Assembly (NCBI GenBank): GCA_011799875.1
Contig: CM022303.1
Location: 283,609,509-283,673,508, forward strand
Origin: Thinopyrum elongatum
Lineage: Eukaryota; Streptophyta; Magnoliopsida; Poales; Poaceae
DNA: 64,000 nt
Reading direction: 5' to 3'
Position 1 is the first letter of the stretch; every line of letters starts with the position of its first letter. Shown in pieces: positions 11,691-23,000 of this stretch. The notes under the pieces were generated by a model. The model was not told the origin of the DNA, ran no database searches, and saw only the letters and a program-made list of their open reading frames with translations. The position numbers and the translations under genes are program-made.

Positions 11691-11932
11691 TACTCAAAGA
11701 CTCCGTCCTGATTTGTTGGTCCTTTTGTATTTTGTGTCAAATTTTGACCATAGATTTAATTGACAAATTTTTAATGCATGTTATAAACATTTATATGGTT
11801 GGATTTGTATTTGAACATAGTTTCCAATGATATTATTTTTTGTGACATGCGTTAACATTTTGTAAATTGAATTCATAGTCAAAATTTGGCACAAAACACT
11901 AAGGGGAACAATAAACTAGGACGGAGGTAGTA
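11691..11932. mobile_element. Stowaway-like MITE, ~240 bp (copy A)
   Basis: The left end has CTCCGTCCTGATTTGTT and the right end AATAAACTAGGACGGAGGTAGTA, an imperfect inverted repeat. Inside, GTGTCAAATTTTGACCATAG and its inverse CATAGTCAAAATTTGGCAC extend the arms. The same family recurs at 14967-15177 and as a fragment near 13500 (shared GTGACATGC-TTA words). Confidence 0.7.
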
Positions 11933-12315
11933 CCACCCGCACGGTGGCTCCTAGTAGCCAATTACTAGAGGGACGCAGGGCAGCACTTAAATGGTTAGTA
12001 GAACGCCCACGGTTTCAATATTACTTCTGTTTCCGATTGTAACGTGGCAGCTCTTTGTTCCAAAATGACTTTGTTTTGGTTGTTTATGTGTGCGCCTTCG
12101 CAAATTGAACCACCACGCCCAGAAGTTTGAAATCCATTCCCATTTCTTGCATGGGACCTACACATTCCCATTACACGTTAATATTAATATATAAGAAGTT
12201 TGGTTGTGGCGCGGTTCATGCATGGTACATACGTAAGTTATGAAGTTGATGCAAAAGGTAAGAAAATTATAGTATACATGGAATTGACACAAAAATAAAG
12301 ATGCACACGGATCCA
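11933..12315. other. Intergenic, 3' of the gene at 12316-12903
   Basis: No coding signal seen. The stretch would hold the 3' end of the minus-strand gene to its right. Confidence 0.4.
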
Positions 12316-12903
12316 TCAACGACATCCTCTCGCCCTAGTGCACCGGATCACCAACCGACGGGTAAGAAGCAGCAGCGTTGGCGGCGAGCTCAACGTGCTT
12401 CTAAACAATGCTGTCCAAGGTTGCCTACGGTCGACGAAGGCCAGCATCCTATCGTCCTTCTCCGGCACATAGTAGTCCTTGTGGACGATTTGCTCGTAGA
12501 CGTGGGTGATTATGTTGATGGTGTCTTGCTGAGCCAGGCGCTTCGCGGCGAGCGCGACCTCGAGGTGGACATTCTCCGGCGCGACGGCGGGCAGTCGCAG
12601 GGCCACCAGTGCGTCGAAGAGGTTGTCACCATAGAGGCCATTGAGGGTGGCGGGCATTGCAGAGCCTGGGCGCATGGGCTGGAGGCGTATGTCAAGGTTG
12701 TCCGCGAGCTTCTTCATGACGGTGAACTTGTCGAGGAAGCCGACGAGGGCCTCGTCGAACAAGGAGACGAAGCTGTCATCCAAGAGGCCTCTCGCCCTGG
12801 CGGCCTCAAGAATGACATGGAGACGTTCCTCGGTGCCAGGCCGCAGGCCGGCGTCGTGGACCATCTGGCACAGCCGGCTCATGGTCATGCTCATCGCCTC
12901 CAT
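12316..12903 (-). CDS. Hypothetical protein, 195 aa
   Basis: A GC-rich single-exon ORF on the minus strand. The ATG at 12903 is about 100 bp downstream of a good TATA box. The protein is mostly helical, with leucine-rich heptad-like segments (MSRLCQMVHDAGL, FLDKFTVMKKLADNLDI, LEVALAAKRLAQQD). The last ~30 residues (from about SPPTLLLLTRRL) are of a different, basic kind and may be frameshifted or out of the true frame. No signal peptide or membrane span. I do not recognise the family; it is probably grass-specific. A Stowaway MITE lies just upstream of its TATA box. Codon use and promoter make it more than a chance ORF. Confidence 0.55.
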   Translation of the reverse strand: MEAMSMTMSRLCQMVHDAGLRPGTEERLHVILEAARARGLLDDSFVSLFDEALVGFLDKFTVMKKLADNLDIRLQPMRPGSAMPATLNGLYGDNLFDALVALRLPAVAPENVHLEVALAAKRLAQQDTINIITHVYEQIVHKDYYVPEKDDRMLAFVDRRQPWTALFRSTLSSPPTLLLLTRRLVIRCTRARGCR

Positions 12904-13004
12904 GGGTCTAGCTTCTGGTCAACTGATCTTGCGATTGGAGTGATCACTCTTGCAGGGTGCGTAGGTGCGTAGGATTTCGTAGATGGATTGGACTGGTGGG
13001 GAGC

Positions 13005-13012
13005 CTTTATAT
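13005..13012 (-). promoter_or_regulatory. TATA box of the 12316-12903 gene
   Basis: Minus-strand ATATAAAG in a GC-rich surrounding (CTCATATAAAGGCTCCCC), 100 bp upstream of the ATG. Confidence 0.55.
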
Positions 13013-13069
13013 GAGAAGTGCAGACTGCGTTGCATTCATGTGTGTGTTGTTCATCTACTCCTCGGCCCT

Positions 13070-13370
13070 TACTCCCTCCGTACCGGTGCACTATATATAG
13101 TCATCTTACCGAGACCAAGTTGGGGAAAAACAAGAGAAATTGATGTTTATTTTGTAATTAATGTCATTGCATGCAGAGAATTCAGGACCACATGTTGTGC
13201 TAAGTAGTCTCAAGTCATTGAATACATACACACCCCATGTCTCCTATTGGCTGATTTCTTTTTTCGTGGCAAAAACAGGGAATGAGGTGGATAGTTAATG
13301 CACCGCGCCTAAAAGTTTTGGGATTATTTGATTTTCGTAACGTGACTAATGCACCAGTACGGAGGGAGTA
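13070..13370. mobile_element. Stowaway MITE, 301 bp
   Basis: The ends TACTCCCTCCGTACCGGTGCA and TGCACCAGTACGGAGGGAGTA are almost perfect inverted repeats, with TA target duplication at both sides. No coding capacity. It sits 58 bp upstream of the TATA box of the gene at 12316-12903, inside its promoter. Confidence 0.9.
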
Positions 13371-13470
13371 CAATCGTAGTCTGATTGATGAGATTTCAGA
13401 TTTGAGCCATCTACCACAAGGGAGAGTGTATAATATCATCGGGAACTACATTCAAAACCGAATAAAACAA

Positions 13471-13567
13471 TACTCCGTGTATTCATTTACAGAGGGAGTA
13501 GTATATTTTTTGTGACATGCATTACTAGATATTGCTAGTCAAATACTAAATCCAGACGGAGGTGGTA
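13471..13567. mobile_element. Stowaway remnants
   Basis: TACTCCGTG..., CAGAGGGAGTAGTA and a piece TTTTTTGTGACATGCATTA...ATCCAGACGGAGG resemble one or two broken Stowaway copies of the 11691-11932 family. From 13568 to 14081 nothing else is recognised. Confidence 0.4.
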
Positions 13568-14081
13568 GTACTACTAAATCCAGACGGTGGTGCTAGTACT
13601 AGTAGTACTAGCAATGTAGTAGTATTGTACTACCCATTGGTCAAATTATTATGTGCTGCTCCTCACAATGAAGTGACAAGACCCTGCGCCGGAGATGACA
13701 CCTGAGTGTAGGCGCCGTGTTCGGCATACCAAAGTCAGCCTCATCATGTGTAGTCACTATCATCATGGCTGTAGAGCTAGCCTGCTTACAACTAGCCATG
13801 TTCGACATGATTTCCCGTGCGTTGCCACGAGTAATAATAAATATTGTACTCGAGTAATGGGTATATCGTTGCCGCACCTATGCACGTGAACATTTATCGT
13901 AACATAGTACCTCGTGCTGGATAGTCGTAATACTACAAGTTTCAAACTGATATTACAAAGGCTAGGAGTAATGCTGCACCTACGAAGAGGGAATTATTAG
14001 GAAGTTTACGTAAGAACTTTTGTTACTTTAGGTGGATGCAGCATTATCGTACAAACTAAAATCCACCACCCTGACAAGTCA

Positions 14082-16518
14082 CTAATGGGCAAATAAATTT
14101 TTGACTCTTTTGCGACTTGATGGTTCAAAAACAAATTCAGCTTCTACGGAGCCTTTGTCATTTAGGCTTAGACGCTTGCGGTGATCAGCACGCCATTCAT
14201 TATTACGGCAGAGAACGCCAAACCTCATTACCTTGAGCACACTTGCCTCTAGCACAAAGAACCTGGCCAATTTAATCTCAGATGTGCTGCCTCGGTAGTC
14301 GATCAAACCATCTTCTGTAAGATGGAGATCAAGGCATTCGATGAGATTGTTATAGTGCATCACATTTTTCACTTTCGGGTCTTTTTTTATCTGCAAAAGA
14401 AGAAAACATATTAGAGCAGCTGGCTGTATAAGATTACCATGTCATCAAGAGGTACCAATATCATTCGCTCATACGATAGGGTTGGCTCTAAGGCTAGTGA
14501 TATTTTTCCACTCTCTCTCTCTCTTTCTCTTTCCTCTCATTTACCTAGGAGCACGTGAAGATCTTGGGCATTTGTTGCCTTCCACTATGTGGCCGATGCC
14601 ATATTTCTCAAAAGTATGCCACATAATACGCATCGATGTCAAATCAAAAGATTTTGGCACCGCTCTAGCAATGTGAAAGAGTTGGCACCGTTGTGCACAC
14701 AGACCCACATGTATAAACAAATCAATCAAACCAACTACACCAGCCTCTCCCTCTCCCAAACAAGTGTTTTTTTATTGCCTCAGTCCTCTCCCTCTCCCAC
14801 GCAAGTATTTTTTCATTGCGTGAGTTAATTTGGCACCGGAGCAAAGTAGGTGATCCAGATTGGGGCACCAGGTGAGCAATGGAGGGCATCAATGCCAAAT
14901 GCATCAGAAGTGAATTTGGCACGTGTTTTGGCCTACATAGTGGAGGGCCGTTATAGCCCACTTTTGTACTACCTCGTATTTAGTGTAAAATTTTGACCAC
15001 AGATTTACCTAAGAAAATGCCAATGCATGTCCACAAAAAATTATACCATTTGAAATTATGTTCAAATATGAATCCAACGATATAATTTTTAGTGACATGC
15101 ATTAACATTTTGTCAGTTAAATCTATGGTCAAATTTTCATACTAAAAAATACAGAGTAAACCAGGACGGAGGTAGTACTTGCTCTTAGGCTAACCATAGA
15201 GTTACTAGTCTAAGTTACTTTCCACTATGACTAGCCTAGGCTACTAGTACAACAACAAAAAAACGATGCAGGTGATCACGTGGAAAAAAATACTAAAAAC
15301 ATTTCTTTCGGTGTAGTGCGTAGATGCAGTTTTGAACACTACACTTGTCATCATAATTTGGGATACGAAAAAATTGAGCTACTTTGTGATTACCGTTTAC
15401 TAATAGGAAAGAAGTTTCACCTCGATGAGTAGCTTCTTTGTGCACGGAAAGCATCTAAGGAATCCAACAACTTGATCCAGATTGGGGCCGATAGATTTTA
15501 CTGCAAAGATCTTCACTGTGCGCACAGACTAGGTCAAGCTTGTGGGAATAATTTTCTGGATGACAGTCGTAAATACATCAAGAAAAAATTTAAAAATGTG
15601 AATTTCAAGAATACGGAGAAGAAGATGAGTGTTGTACCTGAACGATTATGGATCCAATAAAGAGTTCAGAGAATTTGGCAGATGAGTACACCAACGCTGT
15701 CAATTTCGGCACGTCAATGACTCTGATTTTTGTTGGACCTTCTAGATCAGATACAAGCAATCTCTCGAGGAAAGGCGCATTCTCAATGAACATAACATGG
15801 AACAACTCAAGTGATCTCTTCCCAATTGATGTCTTGTTGCGGGGCCAACAAGACACATAAATCCATCGGAGATTCGTCGAGGCGATGTGGAGGCTAATGA
15901 ACCCGTGGATCTGCCGAAGACGAAGGTACTAGAGTGCATTATAGCCGCGGAGCAGGTGCTCCATAGCCTTCTTCGAGATGCCAATGTCGAAGAGGTCGAG
16001 CTGCTTGAGTTGAGGGAGAAGAAGGGCGGGCGCGACATTAATTAGGAGAAAATAGCAGGAGCTGAAGCTGGCGCGGCGCAGCGTTGGCATGAGGCAGAGC
16101 GCGAACGGCGGCAGACAGCGACATCGTCCAGCTTCAAAGCTGAGCTCCTCGAGCTGATCTAGGGCGGGGGATAAGAACCACTCGTCGAACTTCACTTGGA
16201 CCTTGCAGTTGGTACTTAACATGCGGATGTCAAGGCGTCTGGCTGGCCCAGGGTGCGATGCAAGGATCTTGGAGACTGCAGCCATACGTTTGCAATCCCC
16301 GTCGCAGAGGCAGCTGTCGAGGTGAGGTTGAGGGGGACGCGACGCCAGAGGGGGCGCCACCGCCGGGAGAGTAGGGTGGTCCGCACGGCAGATTTGGTGG
16401 GGAGGAGGGCGATAATGATGAGCAGCATGTCGTCGGGGAGGCTGCTGATGAAGTCCAGGCTCGCCGAATGCGATTTTGGCTCGAGACGCCTCCGCTTGTT
16501 GGCTGCCTCGCCGTCCAT
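14082..16518 (-). pseudogene. F-box/LRR/FBD protein, pseudogene, three exons
   Basis: Minus strand. Exon 1 (16518-15638) starts MDGEAANKRRRLEP and has an F-box (ISSLPDDMLLIIIALLPTK, then LLSRRWRPLWR), followed by LRR-like sequence (LEELSFEAGRC, LKQLDLFDIGI, FLERLLVSDLEG). Exon 2 (15555-15421) encodes SIGPNLDQVVGFLRCFPC, typical of this family. Exon 3 (14390-14082) holds the FBD domain (NNLIECLDLHLTEDG, ARFFVLEASVLKVMRFGV) and ends at TAG. All splice sites are canonical and all three exons join in phase 0. Damage: a one-base frameshift near 16325 right after the F-box, an in-frame TAG at 15931-15929 and another at 15531-15529. Intact members are SCF ubiquitin-ligase substrate adaptors. Intron 2 (about 1 kb) has taken up a MITE. 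Short ORFs or alternative starts might still be made, but a full protein cannot. Confidence 0.8.
14967..15177. mobile_element. Stowaway-like MITE in intron (copy B)
   Basis: Ends TACTACCTCGTATTTAGTG and AAACCAGGACGGAGGTAGTA. Inner arms GTAAAATTTTGACCACAGATTTA and TAAATCTATGGTCAAATTTT are inverted. Same family as 11691-11932. It lies in intron 2 of the FBD pseudogene. Confidence 0.7.
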
Positions 16519-16958
16519 CTCAGCCGGCGGCGACGCTGGTGTACATGTGTGCTGGTGTGTATTGTGTGCTGGGTCTGTGTGAGTGCATCCTTGTTTGCAT
16601 GCCGCCGCGCAGTGGTGTGGTGTGCGCGAGTGCGTCCTTCACGCAGAAGAAGTGTGCCCTCAATTTACTAGCATGTGGGGTGCTACCGCGAGTGGTTTCA
16701 ACTTTGTTTACTTCACCGCGTGTCAGATGGGCCTCTAGTTTATTTATTTTCACCCACTGCCACATGGGCCGGCACACCAAGATAGAGAACACGAGCTGAC
16801 AAGGCAGCATGTGGACTGGTTGACCGGTCAACTAAACAATATACGGAGCTATACGCTGACACAGTGAGCATATAATCCCTCGGTAAAGAGAGATCGAGTA
16901 AGAGTACAGAGAGCCATGCCAAAGAAAAAAAGAGAGATAGTACAGAGAGAGAAAGAGC
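16519..16958. other. Upstream region of the FBD pseudogene
   Basis: GT- and GC-rich upstream sequence. Several short overlapping ORFs but no recognised domain. No clear TATA box noted. Confidence 0.35.
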
Positions 16959-17207
16959 TACTCCCTCCGTTCGATAATGTAGTGCCTATAATTTTTTTAA
17001 GTCAAACTTTTGAAACTTTGACCAAGTTTATAAAGAAATTACTTATATCTACAATATAAAATATAAATGATAATATGAACTAAGTACATGTTGTGATGAA
17101 TCTATTGATCGTTCCATATGTAAATATTTTTCTCCACATATACCTGGTCAAACTTTTCTGAGGTTTGACTTTTTAAAACATCCATATGTTATGGACGTGA
17201 GAGAGTA
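16959..17207. mobile_element. Stowaway-like element in duplication unit 1
   Basis: Starts TACTCCCTCCGTTCGATAAT. Arms AAGTCAAACTTTTGAAACTTTGACC and GGTCAAACTTTTCTGAGGTTTGACTTT are inverted. The right end (GTGAGAGAGTA) is degraded. Confidence 0.6.
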
Positions 17208-17945
17208 GCTAACTAGAGAGAGAGAGAGTGTGTGTGTGAGAGAGAGAGAGAGAGAGATTGAAAGAGTGAGTGAAAAAAGTGTGTGTGCGTCTGTGAAAGA
17301 GACATGGACAACACACGATAAAGTAGAGAAAAAGTGTGTGTGTGTGTGTGTCTTATGCAAACATATCACACATGCATCTTCGACAGCGGAAGCGAGGTGA
17401 GGAGATAGTTTGTGCTTGTTTGCAACCGAGAGAGAAAGACCCCTAGCACGTGGCCAGGAGAGGTCTGGCAAACAAGGGAGATAGGTCTGGTAAACAAGGG
17501 AGAGAGGTTGAGAGAGACGTATGGAGAAAATGCAGGCACGGGGAAGAGAGAGTGTGTGTTTGTGATAGAGAGATCCCCTGAAGATCGTGATGGGACTACA
17601 TGGGTGGGAGATTGACTGACAAGGTGTGTGCACGATAGAAGATACCCCGAGAGATATCGAGATAGACGTAGGAATGGAAGGAGACAATACGTCTGTTCCT
17701 GATGGATAGTGAGAGATAGTCATACTTAGGGGGGAGTGTGTGTGCCTATGATGGAGTGAGAGATTATGGTACTTAGGGGGGTGCGTGTCACATAGAGAGA
17801 GAACAAGGGCGGAGATTGTTAGATGGGTCTATGTAGTGCGAGCGAGATATGTGTATGTGTGAACCAGGGAGATATAAAGTTTAAGAAAGATAGAGGAGCC
17901 CCGATACGGCTGAGTGGTGCATCAGACAGCTGAGAGGGAAAGAGA

Positions 17946-18202
17946 TACTCAATCGATCCATTCGATAGTGCAGTGCATATAAATTTTCTAGAAGTCAAAC
18001 TTTGGAAACTTTGACCAGGTTTACACAAAATATTATTTATATCTACAATACCAAAGATACATCATATGAAACTACATCTTGTGATGAATCTAATGATATA
18101 TGTTTGCCGTTCTAGATGTAAATGTTTTTCTCCACGTACCTGGTCAAACTTTGTGAAGTTTGACTTTTCAATAAATCTATATGTTATGGACCGAAGAGAG
18201 TA
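17946..18202. mobile_element. Stowaway-like element in duplication unit 2
   Basis: Second copy of the same element (AGAAGTCAAACTTTGGAAACT...TGAAGTTTGACTTTTC), carried along by the tandem duplication rather than inserted separately, since it sits at the same place in the unit. Confidence 0.55.
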
Positions 18203-19460
18203 CCTAAGTCGAGAGAGATCAAGTGCGTGTGAAGGAGAAAGAGTGAGTGTGCAAAAAGAGTGTGTGTGTGAAAGAGAAAGGGACAACAAACGACAAAATA
18301 AAGAGAGAGAGTGTGTGTGTGTCTTATGCGAACATATCACGCATGCATCTCCGAGATAGAAAAGCGAGGTGAGGAGATACACGGATATAGCTAGTGTGTG
18401 GTTGTTTGCAACGGAGAGAGACCCCCCTATAGCACCTGTCCAATAGAGGTCTGGCCAACAAGGGACAGAGGTCGAGAGGGACTTATGGAGAAGATGGACG
18501 CATGGGGAGGGAGAGAGGGTGTGTATGCGATAGAGAGATCCCCTCGAGATCGTGAGGGGACTATATGGGTGGGAGATCAAGGGACGAGGTGTGTGTGCGA
18601 TAGATAGATGCCTGAAAGAAATCGAGATAGACCAAGTGAGGGAAAGAGGCAATGTGTATGTTTGTGATGGAGATTGAGAAATAGTCATATACATAGGGGG
18701 ACTACATGTGCCTACAATGGAGTGAGAGACAATCATACTTTGCTAGGCGTGAGATTGTGTGTGTGCATGTCAGATTGAGAGAGAATGAGGAAGAGAGAGA
18801 GTTTTAGATGGGTCTATCTAGTGCGAGTGAGATATGCATGTGTATGTGTGACCTAGGGAGATGGAGAGTTTGAGAGAGAGAGAGGGAAGAGCCCCTAGAC
18901 GGCGGAGTGGTGCGTGAGAGAGTTACGGACAACGAGCTAGGGAATTTGTGTGTGTACGATGAGTGCATCCTAGATATTTAGCTTGGACTAGAGAATCATA
19001 CATTGTGTGCCAGAGAGACCTATACATGGAGTGTGCATGCGAACTAGAAAGACCGACAGAGAGAGAGATACAAATATATATATATAGAGAGAGAGGGACC
19101 GACAAGGTTTGTGTTTGTATGCGTGCGATTGAAACAAAGATTATTGGCTAGAGAGAGAACAAGAGTCCGGGAGAGGGGGAGGTCACGTTTATGCATCGAA
19201 GACTGATATAAATCATGTTTCGATATAAATTTGCATTCAAATATTCGAATTAGAGAACATCGTGTTTGCAATCCACACATGAACGGAGATATGCGTATCA
19301 AACAAGTTCATTAATTTGACTTTCAGCATGTTCATGGAGTACTATAATACAACACGCTACTCAATTGAGGTGTTCAGTTTTGGATTTAGTACACAATTTT
19401 GACCAGGTGAACGAACTATTTCATTGAATCGAGATATTTCATTTTGGGTTTGATTCCCGT

Positions 19461-19534
19461 TTTTGAGTGGGTCAACTTTTTGTGAAATAGTAAATCATTT
19501 TGAGTGGGTCAACTTTTTGTGAAATAGTAAATCG
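19461..19534. repeat. 37-bp tandem duplication, near-perfect
   Basis: A 37-base unit beginning TTTTGAGTGGGTCAAC occurs twice head to tail (19461-19497 and 19498-19534), identical except at the last base. The rest of 18926-19860 shows GA-rich or plain sequence without recognised genes. Confidence 0.9.
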
Positions 19535-19861
19535 TTAGCAACGAGAATGTAAAAGCACATTAGTCCCGAGCATCACCTCACCATCTAAAAAAGAAGTGGC
19601 AAACTAATAAATTTGATTCGAATCGACTTAGTAAGGTAGACGTGGATGCTCGTTCTCCCAAAATTTGAACGAATCGCTAAACACCCTCTACTCGCTGGAA
19701 TTCGCCCGAGCAAATAAATGGGAGACGCGAAATTATCGGCCTATGTGTGACATGCATCAATTGGCCCATTGTACATCGAGGGTAGGTTTGTAACTTCATC
19801 CAAGCGCGCCCCCTCCTCGGCCGAAATGGCAGGTGCCGAATAATTCATAAACCATGGGCGG

Positions 19862-20037
19862 CAAAACACCCTCTCCTCGGCCGAAATCGCTCGCGCCCAC
19901 TATTTCAAAACACGCCCTCCTCGGCCGAAATCGCTGGCGCCCACTATTTCAAAACACGCCCTCCTCGCCCGAAATCGCTCATGCCCACTATTTCAAAACA
20001 TGCCCTCCTCGCCCGAAATCGCTGGTGCCCACTATTT
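19862..20037. repeat. 44-bp tandem repeat, four copies
   Basis: Units starting CAAAACACGCCCTCCTCG and containing CCGAAATCGCT-GCGCCCACTATTT run at 19862, 19906, 19950 and 19994. They differ at a few positions only. A weaker half copy precedes at about 19804. Since 44 is not a multiple of three, the translation rotates through all three frames. The array lies just upstream of, or within the 5' end of, the gene that follows. Confidence 0.9.
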
Positions 20038-23000
20038 GGGAGAAGCAAAGTTACCCTACTATCCCCGACCCTCAAGACACAAACCCAAGCCCAGAAGCCA
20101 AAAGGCAGGGGTAGAACTATAACTTCCCCCACATTTCAGACAAATGCGTCCGTAAGACATGGTTCCCCCTCCCAATTCCCCATTCATACAGCGTGGGCGC
20201 CAAATCACCTTCTCCCCAGCCGCGAAACCTCAGCCCCTCCTCCATGGCGCCCCCACTGCACCAAATTCATCGCCGCCCTCCTCCCCAATGCCGGAGCCGT
20301 TGTTCGTTTGCCATCGTGCACTGGGCCTTGTGCCTCTTACTCCGTGCTGCCAGAGCTGCCTCGACGACGACCGCGTGAACCATACCGGAGCCAATTCACC
20401 TGCGCCGTTGTCCATGGCGCCAGAGCGGCTCCAACTTCGGACGCGCCCAGGGCCCCGGCGCTGCTTCCTCGTAGCCGTCGACCGTCGCGACATATCTGCT
20501 TCCTGCCGCCGAGAGCCACCGCAACCGCGTCGGCCTCAGCAACTCGGCAGCTGGAGCTGCCTACTTCACCGGGCCGCAAGATAGGTCGTACACTTAGCTT
20601 AAATCACTTAATTTAGGCGTCAGTCACCTGAATTTTTATTCTGGGCCAGTCGATTCCCAATGGGAAGCAGCACCCCTCGAAGCGGCGGAGCTCCTAGGCT
20701 GCCGATTGGCTAGGGCAGCAGTGCCTCGGTGTCTGTCGTAGGGGTCCGGGGGCGCAAGTTCGCCGCGGAAGCAGCGCTTAGGTGGCTATCTTCGAGTTGC
20801 GTGGGTTGAAGGTACTGCTGCCACCGGATCTGGATGACGGCGAGTCTTTGTGGTTTGGCCGGGGCGGCGCAACCACGGCAGTGCGATGGGGCGGGGGCGG
20901 GGTTTTGGTCGGAGCTCTTGCGGCCAGGGATGGCGGAGGCAGGCTGCTCTGCAGATGGTCACTGGCTCTTCGGGGAATATTCTGAACAGTGTCAGCCGGG
21001 AGGCACAAGACGACCATCAAGCCATCTGGCGTAGATCGGACAGTACCAAAATAAAATAAAATCGTGTGACCCCAATTTAGTTTTCAGTCAACAGACGTGT
21101 GACCACTCTCGTACCTTACTGTTGATCTCTTAGGGTATTTCTTGAGATCAGAGATATGTGTCGTTCTTAACACTATGCATTTTCTGCATCTTCAGCCACA
21201 CCGTCTTCCTTCTCACCGCAGCTGCTCCAACAAGGGAAGCATACACCAGAAGGGAGCTATAGTCCCCACTCAACAGTTCCCTGCATCGAATGTGTGTGCC
21301 CGACATGGACAGCCACAACAACTGTAGGGCCATCGACAAGTCAGCACATGATGCTCACTCCTATTGATGGCGGCCAGATAGGTTGTACCCTCATCTTACT
21401 TGTGTGCAACATTTATGGCTTCGTTATTCATCTAAGTATGGAAAATAGATTATCACATGTCACTATATATTCATGCTGATCTCTTAAGAGTCTTGTTCAG
21501 GAGTTAACGTTGTTCCATAGTTGAGATAAGAGACTTGTTCTTTAGGTAATGCTGTTCCATAGTTATCATCCATCAGCCAATGCTATCCCACAGGCTGGTG
21601 ATTATACCACTTCTAGTATTACCTATGTTGTTCTTTAATACTTTTGTGTGCCATCTAGTTAATCTCGAGTACAAACAATAGATATTATGTAGCTTTCATC
21701 TGTGTTCTCCCTTTAGTTTTTGAGACCTGTTGCTGCTAGTTAAGCCCAGTCCTACTATTTATGTCGTCTCCTATAGGCACTCATTACATAAATCTAACTA
21801 CTGGTTCTCTTCCATGCATGTCAGATATAATTGCACACACTGATATGTCCACAAGAACCTCACGGAGCAATGTAACGGCCAACAATCTTGACGTCAATGA
21901 TACCCAATATGATGGAACATGTAAAGGCAGTTCTTCAGAAGACTTGCAGAAAGATGATGAATCCTATTCACCCCACAAGGTCCTTGCACTAATTTGGCCC
22001 GTGATATGGGTACAGCATGCATATAATGTCCTGGAGTGCATCTACTCTGTTGCAATACCATGTGCTTAGCCTGCTGATCATGCATGTAAATATGTCATGC
22101 CTTCCTGTTTTTCAGTACCTATTCCATTCATGATAACATGTTTTCAAATTCAAGTACTGTCATTCTACTCTGTCGCAATGCCATCTGCTTAGTTTGGACA
22201 TCATGCTTCTGAATATCTTATGCATTGTTATTCATCAGTATGTACTCCATCTGTCTACCATACCATGTTTTTTTTACATTGAAGTGTTGTTCTAGCGGTC
22301 TGTTGCAATGCCATCTTAGTTTCCCAATCATACACGCATATGTTGCCTTGGTGTTTTTCTGTACGTATTCCGCTATCATACAGTTTTACATTCAACTAGT
22401 GTTTTTTACTCTGTTGTCCTGTCGTATCCCTAGCTCTTACATCATACTCCCTCCGTCCAAATTACATGTCGTAGAAATGGATAAAAATGGATGTATCTAG
22501 AACTGAAATACGCCTAGACACATCCATTTATTTCCGGATGGAGGGAATACATGTCAATATGTCATGCCTTTCTATTCTTCAGTACCTATTCCATCTCTCT
22601 GCCGTAGCATGTTTTATAACTGAAGCACCATTCTTCTATATAAGGCATGCAAGGGGAAGACGACTATGTTAGAATCTGAAGGGTTATAAACAAGGTCTTT
22701 GCAAAAGATCCAAACGCCAGGAGATAGTAAACCAACTCCAGTGTTCATAGATACTGCTCCAGCACAGAGAAACCTAACTCCTACTAATAATAAGCAGATT
22801 CCAGTGGCCAAAGAACTAGTCCGCTCCAGTCCAGCAAAAATATGTCAACTCCATTCTAAGAAGCATGTGCGTATCCTCGCATCATGAAATTTTATAGCAT
22901 TCAGCTCATATTTTCTACATGTTTCTTACCCATCTCTCTTTTAGAAAATAAGCTTAAAGTATAGAAGACTTTCTAAACTGGGATCGTGTTCGAGGAAAGT

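Larger units (their letters stand above)
16959..18925. repeat. Tandem duplication, two ~990 bp units
   Basis: Unit 1 (16959-17945) and unit 2 (17946-about 18925) share, in the same order, a ~250 bp MITE-like block, GA/GT-rich runs, TCTTATGC-AACATATCAC-CATGCATCT, TTGTTTGCAAC-GAGAGAGA, GATAGAGAGATCCCCT-AGATCGTG, AGATGGGTCTAT-TAGTGCGAG and a gagtggtgc segment. Identity looks like 80-90% with small indels. The GA/GT microsatellite content makes the ORFs in it (Ser/Leu/His-rich) spurious. Weak traces of a third copy may continue to about 19170. Confidence 0.8.

Noticed and set aside
14480..14560. CT-rich stretch as a splice or promoter element
   Set aside because: Simple TC repeat inside an intron of a pseudogene; no further support.
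17148..18736. Ser/Leu/His-rich minus-strand ORFs of 191 and 224 codons
   Set aside because: They translate GA/GT microsatellites of the tandem duplication and differ between the two units.
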